The notes below the pieces were generated by a model that worked only from the letters and a program-made list of their open reading frames with translations, had not been told where the DNA came from and ran no database searches. The position numbers and the translations under genes were made by a program. From assembly GCA_003344405.1 (NCBI GenBank), contig NOWV01000243.1, forward strand, positions 29,816-93,815: DNA of 64,000 bases, given 5' to 3'. Origin of the DNA: Trichoplax sp. H2. Lineage: Eukaryota > Placozoa > Uniplacotomia > Trichoplacea. Below are positions 1-12,276 of the stretch, piece after piece; within the stretch, counting starts at the first letter, position 1, and every line of letters starts with the position of its first letter.

Positions 1-2995
1 TTTGATAATTTGTGATAGGTCGAATCGTGAGTATATAAAGTATTTAATTAATAAAAAGAAATTCCGTTTCTTTCCCTTGTCTAACCCAACAAATAAATAA
101 ATTGTTTATAATCTGAAAGTATTGTAAGATCAATTTCAATAGAAATACCAAGTTGATACTCAATTTAATTTTTTTTCTTGACGTCCACTGTAATATTATC
201 ATTACTAATGTAGAGATATAACATATATTAAACCTAATGAATATGATGATTAAAGTGTTGAAGATAATAGGTAGTAAATCAAGTTACATCTAAAATGGAG
301 TGTTTTGCTTGTATATGAATGATATTTTCCTGTTGCATGATCTTATTATCAATAGAATAAATGGAAAGTAATGAAATCGATTTTGAGTTATCGAGTTGGT
401 ATTTAATTTGAGTCACGTATCGCTCTAATTGATTAAAAATAATTTATAATAGAGTTATTATTATAATTTCGCTAATTCTCCTATAACTTTTGATGTATGT
501 AAAATATTTATAATGATCATATAACAACAAATTCTCAGAAATTCTTTCCTGAATCTTGTTACATTCGGATTTCATCAAATCATAAGAAAATCAAGCAACT
601 CTGGTACCTACTCATTTTTGAGCATGATAATATGATGCATCGTGCAAATATTAATTTCTCCTATATTTTCCCATACATCTAATGCTGTATCTCATAATAA
701 GACTTAAGAAGTTTTATCAATGATAATAAAGAAATTTGTATTCAGCCCTAAAATATAGTCTTTTATTTCAAATTAGGCATGAAACATTGTCTATTCAATC
801 AATACTTCAATTAAATTTTTTAATTAAAATTCTGTTTTAATACTTAAGTAAGCAAATAGATTAATTTCCAGTGAATAATTAGAAAGACAATACACAGAAA
901 AATTTTTGCAATATATGACAACATATGATTTCATCGCATGCAGTCAATATTATTAAGTAGCAAATTGCTATTATTGTAAGAATCTAATCATACCATAATT
1001 TTTAATTTTAATATCTATGTAATTCCATAATAGCTCTTATTCATTATACTCTATTGCTGATGACAAGGTAAATAAGTACTCCTTTCTTGAGTCTGCAACT
1101 GCCGGTGCAATACCCAACTTTAATCAATGGCAATAATCATTCAATTTCAAATTAAAAGAAAATTTTTAATAAAAACTGACAGATTTTAAAGCTTTCAACC
1201 TGGTACAGTTTATCGAGCTATCATAATAAACTGCGGAATTAGAAATGAGAATAAATAGACAAAAATCGAATCTACACAATTTGGCGTGATCTGAGTAAAG
1301 TTATTGTTTTATCTATCTGAAATAACGGGTAAAATTGATTTCAAATAGATCGTAATGTTTTTATTGCATCGTACTTTTACTTACAGCCGACGGTACTACA
1401 TGGCCTGTTATAAGTACTATATCATCATTTGAAATATCACGATTATCATTTTAGTAATGTACCCCTTAAAAGCCCCTGACTGAACTTAATTAGCACCTTA
1501 TTCTAAATCTACTATGCAGCTGCGTGTATTAAAAATCAAACTTACATACAAATGCAGTTCTTACTAAGAATGACTTAAACGAAATCTTAAAGGATGATCT
1601 CCATTCTAGTTAAATTTCTATATTTAAAATGTAGAGACTCTTTTATACATTTTAGCTTATGTTAGTATAATTTTACGCAATGAGATTCAGCAAAGCAAAA
1701 CTAATTGTTATTTAACGTGTCAGTCAGGATCTTTTAAAATAAGTAACTACAGCTGCTTAAGAATTTTTGTTTAGGTTCCGCAAAAACGGAAATTAAAAGC
1801 ATTCAATTGTAAATTAATTCTTTACGATCGAGACCGTGCCGAGCTAGAACTTTTCTTTAGTACGGTAGTTTATCACGGTTCACAGTAGATTATTAATAAA
1901 GAAATCCAGAACCAAAAAAATCTCAACAGATATTACGGTAATTAATTCAAGTTATTAGAAGCAGTGTAGAATAATGTCATTTAATTTGAGCAAAAATATT
2001 CCGTAAAACGAAGCCTAAATATTTTATTCCTATAAGGGGAATAAAATGGGTTTATAAACTGAAGCATTCTATATAAATTTTCGAAAGTTCCCTTAGTAAA
2101 ACTAACACATCACCTTAAATGTCCCTTACCTATTAATTGTTTGTATTAGTTAATAAAAAAATATTTGTATACACCTGCGCGTTATTATCTAAAAGCATAC
2201 AACTTGGATTTCCTTTAGCCGGCTGTGGGTGTTTTTTGCTATTCGTAAAATGCCTTGGAACTTATTACAGGAAAGATATATCTATTCAGTCATTTGCTAT
2301 CGCCATGAAATTAAGGTAGCTAGCCACTATATAAAACATATAATCCTTTATTGATTTAGCCATTTCTAAATCTGCAGTAGTATTATCGTTATAACCAAAA
2401 GTATTGTTATCCTAAGATATCAGGCAACAATGTAAATCTATACGTTTTTAAAGCTGATTTCCTAATTCAAGTAAATTTGTAAAATCCCACTGGATTAATA
2501 GCTTGAAAATATCTCCGCTGATTAGATATGCCATTTATCTATCAATAATACTTTATATAAATTATTAAGACGATCTTTGGTATACGTAATGCAAATAATT
2601 CATCCAATTACTTTGATGTATTGGCATCAGTACGGAAATTACCTGAAAATAGGTTATTCCTTGTAGATTTTATTCGATCCTTTTTTTATACCTAGTTGTT
2701 AACCTTACAACATATTGTCTTTAGCTGTTAATTATCCGATCTAAACAGTAACTATGTACTATAAATAAATTATGAAGATTTTTTCAGTGTTACCATAGTT
2801 CTTTAATTTCTTTAATAGGACAGCTGCTATAATTTGAAACTAGTGTGAGCAAATTGGCCTGAAAAATAGTTAAGTACCTAGTAATATTAACAAATAATCA
2901 CTTCTAAATTGACCTTGACATTGCTTCAATATGCGGTAATTAATATTATTGTTTGCCAAATAGGTAAATTATAATATTTGAAGTAACTAAGGCTT
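1..2995. other. AT-rich stretch without a supported gene
   Basis: Reading frames are short and interrupted on both strands, and I see no chain of exons with matching phase. No tRNA-like, rRNA-like or long repeat signal was noticed. The longest frame (2137-2319) has a hydrophobic product that matches no family I know and is within what chance gives at this base composition. Confidence 0.5.
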
Positions 2996-3497
2996 ATATC
3001 CTCAGTATCGTATTTCTGCGTTATAGAATGACTGACGCAGAAAATTAATCAATTTTATAGCTACTCATAACATTACTGTTACCCTCTCAAAACTTGCAAT
3101 AAGAATGCCCTACTGCATTTTGCCGTAAACTCCCTATTTACAGATAAGTAAATTTTAAATTAAGAATAATATCATCCAGAACATCTTCGAAAAAAGGAAT
3201 AGAGCATAGAAGATAATATCGGAAATAGCAAGAATATTAAAACGATCATTGCTAATATTTCTGTAGCTACAGCATAGTTACTTGTATAGTAATCAAGTTA
3301 AACATTGAATAAGTAGAAATGTAGCTGTAATATGTATGTAAAAATTTTTCGTTCCTCTGTGTGATATATACCAATCACGAAATTCCAAATTTTAGAAAAA
3401 TAAGGGCTTTATTGAATCTTATACAAAGATTAACTACACAGCTCTACTCTAGCCGAATACTACTTCTAAAGACTTCTACAACGAACTAACAGAATAA
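2996..3497. repeat. Left copy of gap-flanking duplicate
   Basis: This 502-bp segment is nearly identical to sequence just right of the gap: 2996-3360 matches 3518-3882 at a constant offset of 522, and 3361-3497 matches 4741-4879. Only scattered substitutions and a 2-bp indel separate the copies. It ends exactly at the gap, which is what an unmerged overlap between two contigs (for example two haplotypes) looks like. A true tandem duplication is the alternative. Confidence 0.85.
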
Positions 3498-3517
3498 NNN
3501 NNNNNNNNNNNNNNNNN
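3498..3517. other. Assembly gap (20 N)
   Basis: Twenty unknown bases. The same fixed size is used for the second gap at 15736-15755, so the length is probably a placeholder and not a measurement. Confidence 0.99.
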
Positions 3518-4879
3518 ATATCCTCAGTATCGTATTTCTGCGTTATAGAATGACTGACGCAGAAAATTAATCAATTTTATAGCTCCTCATAACATTACTG
3601 TTACCCTCTCAAAACTTGCAATAAGAATGCCCTACTGCATTTTGCCGTAAACTCCCTATTTACAGATAAGTAAATGATAAATTAAGAATAATATTATCCA
3701 GAACATCTTCGAAGAAAGGAATAGAGCATAGAAGATAATATCGGAAATAGCAAGAATAGTAAAACGATCATTGCTAATATTTCTGTAGCTACAGCATAGT
3801 TACTTGTATAGTAATCAAGTTAAACATTGAATAAGTAGAAATATAGCTGTAATATGTATGTAAAAATGTTGCGTTCCTCTGTCTGAGATCTGTAGGGTCT
3901 TAAACACTACTAGCTGATTTTTATTTTGTCCTTAGGTCTTACATTAATGTACTGTGTTAGTGCATAAGTTTTGATCATTCACGTTCTGTGAAATACGTGT
4001 ATGATTAACATATCTCGTGAAAAACAAGCAATTTTACAAAATAGCTTAATGTCTTTGTCCGGCTAATGCTAGCTGTTTTCAATCACTTAATTGAGGAAGA
4101 GAAATAAAGCTATATGGCACAGCTCTGATGAATGATGATGTTTCGCACTAAAGTCGGAAACTACAAGTTAAAGATGGTAAACTAAGCTCATGACTACACT
4201 CTGTCAGTGTAAATAAGTAAGAGTAGGATATTGCCGAAATAATTCTAGCCAAGGATGCAGAAGAAATATACAAACAAGCAGTTCTATATCATTTTATGAT
4301 TCTTTCTAAGGTCTTCTAAATAGTCCTATTTAAATAGAGCAGAACTATACAAAGTCATAATATATATAATGATTCAACATACTTTAGAAACTGTTGATCT
4401 ATTTCATTAGAAATGTGAAAGAATATCTTTGGCTTACGACTCTTCCCTTAAGCCAACATTTAGCATCCATTGAGCATTATTGAAAACAATGTTGACCAAA
4501 AGACTATAACTTTAATAATTACATTACCTTTTACAAGGTTAACAAACAGATATCACATCCTATTTTGTATACCTGAATTACACAATAAAACCAGTTAGAA
4601 TGATAATTAATGAAACCGAATGATTAGATATATTGCTTTCCTACTGCCACACGATATTTATTTTAAAGCATTAACAGGGGGGTATCTTTTCTTAAGTAGA
4701 TATCTTACTTATCTATGTGTGTGAATGCGAAGATACGCGTGTGTTATATACCGATCACGAGATTCCAAATTTTAGAAAAATAAGGGCTTTATTGAATCTT
4801 ATACAAAGATTAACTACACACAGCTCTACTCTAGCCGAATGCTACTACTAAAGAGTTCTAGAACGAACTAACAGAATAA
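3518..4879. repeat. Right copy of gap-flanking duplicate, with insertion
   Basis: The right-hand copy of the segment at 2996-3497. It is collinear with the left copy except that an extra 858 bp (3883-4740) splits it. Sequence right of 4879 has no counterpart on the left, as expected if the left contig simply stopped there. Confidence 0.85.
3883..4740. other. 858-bp insertion/deletion relative to the left copy
   Basis: Left-copy bases 3360 and 3361 are adjacent, whereas their counterparts 3882 and 4741 are separated by this segment. The ends show no inverted terminal repeat and no clear target-site duplication, and no reading frame of interest lies inside. It may be a presence/absence polymorphism between haplotypes or a deletion in the left copy. 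Confidence 0.7.
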
Positions 4880-7800
4880 TCTAAAGTTGTATGCTTTTAT
4901 ACTTTTCGTAGCATTCGCAGCTACAATCCGCATGGCAACCTTTTACATTATATTATACATAGTTAAATTATTCTTAGTAAGGCTATTCTACTGCGGACCA
5001 TCATTAATCCAATATGGATACGACTATAGTACTTACGTAGACATTATTCACACCAGCCAAAGTACAATGAATTAACCATATCCTAATATATGATTTACAG
5101 TTCTATTTTTACCTATAGCCTTATTAGTAACTCAACACCTTACTGTATATAGTCATGTGTACGCTAGCATAGAATCTATACCACTACAGTCTATAGTTAT
5201 AGCTACCAAATATCTCCTAGGATAAATATCTACTGTACATTATACTAAATATGGCTAACAGTCTACAATCACAATACTAGTTCCATTACAACGCGTTATA
5301 ATATGAGAAAAAGAAATTAAAGCATGTGAAATTCAGTGTCTTTTGCGGATATCAGGTATAGATATCATATACGGATTTATATATGAAGTAAAAACTGTCA
5401 AGATCTTATATAATACCTCATTGAAGCTCAAACCGCAAATAATTTTGTTTTTGTATCCAGTTATTCCAATTACATTCAGTCTTTCATACTTCAAATTTTA
5501 GCAAGGCTCAAACTATTTGAAAGAAATCATAGTAATTACGATACCTGTTATTTAGGGAAATTTCACCAATAATCTGAACTTCTTTGCATTTCTATGTTCC
5601 ATATGAGATGCTTACTATGCAGCTGTTTCTCCAACTACGCTTAAGCAGAAATTGTAAAGGGCGTTATTAAACGATCATGATTCTATAAGAATTATAACTT
5701 TAAGTAACCTTTTATATGATGGGATATTGCCTAGAAATAACCCATTTCACCGAGAAATATTGTAATTTTGATATAACATTGCTAAAAGTGGCATAAATAC
5801 TGCATCACCATAGGTAACTTAGCGCAACATCTGTCGCAAAAGTCCGAGGCACTAATATTCAAGTACTTTCGTTCCGTATCTTTCTGACTGATGACTTAAT
5901 ATATGTTATAGTCCTTGCTAGATTTTTATCTATCAGATTTTCTGGTGATAGTATTTATTACAATCGGATTAAATTTGTGATTTCCTTTTAAGTTGAGACC
6001 TAATTTATGGTCTAGGACTAGTCGACTAGGGCTCAGGCTACGGAAAAAAAATTCTCTATTACAGTAGATCGCCTGATGACTCCGTTTACTAATCTCGATT
6101 AGTCGCTGGTGACAGTAAATAGTTTAAATTACATTCTTAACCCATATTGCTAGCATCTAATAATTGAAATTCGTACCATTGCGCTTTATATATGTCTTAT
6201 ATAGACACTTAGTATGATATCAGAATCAGTCACTTACTCGCAAAGACCATTTTTTATAGTCCATGTAGGCCTTAATATTCAATTTTGGCTGATATACAAT
6301 ATAGGCTAATATCGGTATAACGTATAACAAGTATACTCTATTTAAACATAGCTAAAAAGTTCAAATTTAACCAAGGCATCTGTAACTGCGCGTTGTTTTT
6401 CTGTTTCACCATAGATCAAAGTTAAGAAGGGAAATTATAAACAATTCCCAATACCGTTCACAAAATAGATTTTAGTTCGTCTTTATCCAGATTCTAGAAC
6501 TAATACCGTATTTATCGAAATTAAGTTGAGCACAGTATATAACTATAGTTAATAGTGTTACAAGTAGCTGCCGGAATGCCCATTGCGCTATAGAACCGTA
6601 CAGCATAGAACTTAAAGTTACTAGACGATTAAAATCATTATTATAATGTCAGAAAACAGCTTTGCAACAAGATAACGTAATATACGATCAATAAGTCAAT
6701 TCCTTGAACCACATATCAAGGAACGATATCTGCACTATTACAAACACTTTTGCTCTACTAGCAGACTACACAAAGACTTAAACGCCTCGTATTTTACGTT
6801 AAACACTAAGTTTGAGAATTCCCTTTATTTCACGATATGCTGCATTTATATACTATTTCTCAATAGTTCATAAGTCATAGTTAATACAATTAACCTTGGA
6901 ATCATTTACTGAATTAGATATTAATTTTAGCTACTGCTTCTTTAATGCAGACAACAGTATTTACGAACATAGACATGTAATGACTAATACAGAATATTCA
7001 GATTACGATATGTCCTAACACGGAACATTTCCATGATAATTTACAATCTACCATAAGTAAATTACAATCACAATGATTCGAACTGTAAGTAGATGATTGC
7101 ATTCCCTATTATAGCTATTAATTTCAGTATGTGTATAAGTGTCATAAAAAGTCAATGCTATATTAAAATACAGTATATCCAAATTAGAAGTTAACTAAAT
7201 AATATAAGCCGGCCGTCGAAGATATAAAGTTGGAATTTTTAAGGGAGTAAGTATTAGGAAAGCTTACTGTAGAATCTGTAGACACCCTACGATATAAGTT
7301 TGTCGGCGGGAGTTTTTAAGAGAGAGAGATTTAGGATAGTGTAGTATAGCACTGCAGACATAGTATGAACTGTGGATGAATAGGTATGTAAGGTCGAACT
7401 GATGAAATAAATAAAACGTATCTTCTTTATAGGGATTTATGCATTAGCTTGCGCCACTATACTGATTAAAGACTTAATAGATGGAAAACAAATTTATAAC
7501 ATGTACGCGTGTATACTACATTTAATATTCGTGCGTAATCAAGTCAATGCGCTCCTTTTAAGGTATTGTTCCTCTCAATATAGTGCACGACTATTAGACT
7601 AAAAATAATCCGTCAAGACAGGAAATGTGATACTATAGTGATTATAAGAAAATTAAATTAGAACTTGAATTGCTCGAAGCTCAGTGACAGGAGCACTGTC
7701 TTGAATTTGCGGCAATATATATTTAAAGACGAATTATATGAATCTTAATATCATTACTGTGATATTGATTTAAGAAAGAATAATTCTAGTGCTCGTTTAT

Positions 7801-10800
7801 TAATTATAATTTAACTCAGATAATGTTTTCTTTAGGCTATTGATCGTAATATTATTGATAAAATATTTGTCTGTAATTTTTATTCATAATCGTTCTTTTA
7901 TGTTTTAAAAATAGCGAAAATGAATGCAAGACACTCTAAATTTTCAACCAGACCAATATAGTTTACAATTTTCCACTACTTAGTAATAGCTACAGTTCTA
8001 CCTTTTCAACACTTTAAATTTCTTTTCAGATGATGGTCCTATACAAATTTTTCTTAAACGATGTTTTCCACTAGCTGTGATATCTTATAGGAACAATCAA
8101 TCAAGTTATTACAATGATCATGAGATTCAATAGTTACAACGTTGTCATCTAATTTTAACGCAATAACGTGAAATAGCCAATGCCATATTGATCTCATTGA
8201 TAGGGCAATGGTAATACAAGCCGTGGCATAGAAATTTGCTTAAAGGCTTTAAAAATGGCAATGCTGCTGTTTAATTTAAAAAAATCAATCAGGTACATCT
8301 CCGATTCGACATTTAAAAGGTAATTAATTTATCGGTCTGCAGTCAAGTAATTTTAATGAATGTAATCTAGCTTGGGAGATTTTCATATTTTATTATGAAT
8401 TTGCTACGATAATAGGAAGTGGCATTACGTTTGCATTCTCAAAAACTGCCTAGCTAATCATGCCTTGCTTTATATCCGGTCTAATGTTTTTACGGACGAG
8501 TAAATATCCATGGTTGTCATTGATTAAATAGAGTATATTTCAAAAATATAATTTCTAACATACTTTAACTCAAAAAAGAATATAAATATCTACAAAATTC
8601 CTATATTGAATGAGGATTGCCTATCAAGTAAAATTGTTTTTATTTGTCGTATTGTTGGCGATTATAAAGTAAAACTTAAAATCACTGATATAGCAGTGCG
8701 ATAATGAAAATGGAAAATTTGCCATTGTCATTGATTGGTTAGCTAATATTATTAAATATTGCTTTCTATCGGGGCTTAATCATTATAACGTTGCATTGCA
8801 GTTTGCTCTACGGAAGTCTGCAAATTATGTGAATACAAGTAAATTGATGAATAGATAGTGAGACCATGGGCATCGTTTCGGTCTTGTTTGCTTGAATCAA
8901 AACAACAGAAAAAAAATGTATTTGTCCCCGCTAATATAGGCAAGTAGCCTAAAATTGACTTTCTATGAAAAATATCATGAATTTGATAGAACCAATTGAT
9001 CATTTCTCTATATTTATTCAAATAAGTTTAATTAAATTATGCATGAGTAGAATGCAATCTTGGTTATATCATATAGTCCTTAGCAATCCTGGGCTACATA
9101 AAGAAATAAAGCTCGCATTCTACGCGCTACGTCTGGAGTAAAATAGTCTGATCTTTCTATTTATAACTTAGTAGATGACAACATATAAACAGATCGTTCC
9201 TATGTTTAGGACTAGTTATTTCGTAAGCGTATAATTTCATACTTAATCTCATTTATATTATTTCCATTGCCCTCTTTAAAGCAAGGCAATGTCTGAAATA
9301 AATCATTTTCCACACATAAATTATTACTCTTTCATTATTATATAGTTTTCATATTTTTTTAATGCTATCCGTCTGTTTTCCCTTTTAATGTTCGACTCTG
9401 CATTTTAATGAGGAATTACAGAATAAAACGAGCTCCATCGTGACTAAGTTGCTATGACTAATAGAGATGACTCATCTTTTCATGCTAACATATTCTTTAA
9501 TTATTCAATCTCTTAATCCATGATATCATCGAATAATATCAAACATTTCATTTCCTTATTTAATCAATCATATCCTCGCATCTACCCTTGTATATATATA
9601 TACATTGACAGAGTACTATATATTAAAATTTTTTTGTCTCTGTTCGTAAAAAGAAATAAATATTGTACGAACTTACATCCAGATATTTTATACTCATCAG
9701 AATTACATAGCTACTTTTTTTAGACTTTTTAGACTTATTCTTCTCTCAAATTGAATTACATTTAAAAAATAGCAGATTATCAAATTCTAAATAAAATACA
9801 ATAATATCTCATATTTTGGAAGGATATTCTACAGTAATCTTTTCGTAATTTAAATGGCAAGTATCGAGATTATGACTATCAAACGCAAGAAATTTCTTTG
9901 TAGATAGATGTAGTTTAACGTTGCTATTATTTTATTTTGCTACCCATTGATCGATGCCAAGCGAGACACTGGCTGGCATGGTAGTATAGGCTTATTAGTA
10001 CAAATTAAATTTTAACTAGATTACTAGAGTAAAATTTGTTTAGGTATCATTATTACTAATTGATTGGTTTTATTTATGATTTAGAAATTCCCTGCAATTA
10101 TCATCCGTAAGTACGAGACAATTGTAAAAATATAAAAATAATCATTGTTGCTTCTCTGTAAATTTAATTTTAGACTGTAGCGAAAATTATTAGTAAAATA
10201 TTAACGTTCATTTGCTATATTGATCAGTATATTTTCAGAAGTGTTGTTAAGTTGTTATTGTTGTTGTGTTGTTGTTTGTGTTATCGAGAATCTTAATTAA
10301 TTCATTCATTAACGAACTATAAGAAATTTCTACATAAGGGATTATTCATGAAATAAAAAGTATTGAAGGTCACAGAGTTGAGCTGCAGTTTGTAGCTCTA
10401 GCTAGCTATAGTAAAATTCTATACGATAATCACAAAGCTGTCAGTAACATAAAAGTTAGAATATTATCAACGATATTAGTACAGAGACAAACATTAGAAG
10501 GAAAATTCCAGTTCATAGCAAGGTACGAGATAGCTTTGTTAGGTTTACGAAGAAAATTATCAAATACTTTATGTTATCCTCAAGCGTCACAGTCTTATAA
10601 CGCAGATTATAATTCTCCTAAACTAGGTAAAATACTTTCAATTTATAATGATTTACTGTTGATATATCTTAGATCAAAGATCTGGATTACATTTGACGAT
10701 GAGAAGTCTTTTCTAATTCTAGATAGAATAATTACAGTACTTTGCATCATCGAACAATGAATAATTCTTACTTAACCTGATTAATAGAAAGCCACAAAGA

Positions 10801-12240
10801 TTTAAGATTATCAGTATAGAAGATCTCTTGCTATCTAAAGGCATGGAGCATATCATCCAAAATTAATAGAAGATTTAATGAAACATCACTGCGATTAATC
10901 AATAGTTAAGAATCATTAAAGTAAGTATAAGCAGTAAATTATTCGCACGCTAGTTCAATCGATTTCGATTAAGATAGTATGATAGAATGTCGGACATAGC
11001 ACAAAAAGCTGTAATATTTCGTTAGTTATTAACATATATATTTACGCTAATTCGTAGAATCTTAAGCTTAAAAAGTTATATTTTTTAGCACTTTAAGTTA
11101 GAATATAAGGCGTACGTTAACTTGGAGTTGCTAAATCAAAAATATTAATAAATACATTATTATTATTAACAGAAATTCATAGCTGAACATCATATTAACG
11201 GTTCAATCCAATATTGGTTATATTATTGCATTAGATTTTTGTATGAATGAATCAAGAATCCTATTCGAAATTTGACCTTGTCAGATGTTTAACAATGCCA
11301 GGAAATAGGATTAAACGGTATATCTTTTAAATTGTATTGACTTCGAACTCGAATGTCTACTTGCACTAGGTTATAGCCGGCAGGTTAATTTTAATTTAAT
11401 TTCATAAGGTAAGGGGCAATATCTTTTATAATTTAAAGGTTAAGTGTTACAGGTGCATCTGTACATTGACGTCGGAAATAAATAAAATATCAATAGCAAT
11501 TTCATAATCGAATAGATATTGTAACGCAAAACGGAAATTAAATTGCTTTAAAAAACATTATGATACTGTTATAAGCATTTTTCGATGGAATTCAAAATTT
11601 GAATGAGAACTATTGTTGGCAATTGATTCAGATACAGTCAATTTCTCATTTATTAGCACATTACGTGAGTTGAAAGAAATCTTTGAAGCAAAATAGCGAT
11701 AAAGATTACCCTTAATAGAACTCAGCTAGAAAATTTGTAGTTTACTAAAACTACCGACCTGACTGCGTTGCCGATTTGAAAGTAGAGAAAGCTTTAGCCA
11801 GACAAAATACATCATTCGTATCGATTAGACTGCAACTATAGTAACAATGTTTTAAAATGATATCGTTCGAAAGCAAATTACAAAATCTCTCATTTTGTAG
11901 TAGAATACTCTGAATCGCTACAAGACTGTATGCGAAGTATCCAGTCAACAACCATGCATGTAATAAAATGAATGTTTGACACACGATTTCAACCAGTTCA
12001 TGCACATTGAACATTTGCAATCATTGCGGCCACAGGCAGAGACATACGTTACATTTAAATTTTATTCAATATGATATTTACTTCCATAATAAACAAAGAC
12101 ATTTTGATCCTAGAAATGCAATCTTTACATTCCAGTTAGGATGTTAGAATAATCCGCCATAAATTACCCTGTTTGATGACATAGTACCATGATAGAATAA
12201 ATTTTTCATATCGAATGCACGAGAAACTAACGCCAATGCA
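4880..12240. other. Long AT-rich region without a supported gene
   Basis: No exon chain was recognised here. Items noted: a hydrophobic frame at 4887-5075 of unknown nature, a short TA run near 9592-9603, a GTT-rich stretch at about 10250-10281, and a 134-codon open frame at 10356-10760 listed separately. Small split genes could be hidden, as the neighbouring coatomer gene shows how small the exons can be. Confidence 0.45.
10356..10760 (+). CDS. Open frame of 134 codons, unrecognised
   Basis: The frame is open from just after a TAA at 10353 to a TGA at 10758-10760. It lacks an obvious start codon near its 5' end, so if real it would be a 3' terminal exon. The product is mixed hydrophobic and charged, includes a stretch reading FIARYEIALLGLRRKL, and has no signal peptide or motif I recognise. 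At this AT content a frame this long is near the border of what chance allows, so I rate it as only a candidate. No neighbouring exon with compatible phase was found. Confidence 0.2.
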   Translation, partial: KSIEGHRVELQFVALASYSKILYDNHKAVSNIKVRILSTILVQRQTLEGKFQFIARYEIALLGLRRKLSNTLCYPQASQSYNADYNSPKLGKILSIYNDLLLIYLRSKIWITFDDEKSFLILDRIITVLCIIEQ

Positions 12241-12246
12241 TTTATT
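12241..12246 (-). terminator. Possible poly(A) signal for coatomer zeta
   Basis: AATAAA on the minus strand, about 30 bp downstream of the coatomer zeta stop codon. Another copy lies near 12058. Position and strand fit; use is inferred. Confidence 0.4.
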
Positions 12247-12276
12247 CATGTTATTTGTCGATACATCTCACAACGA

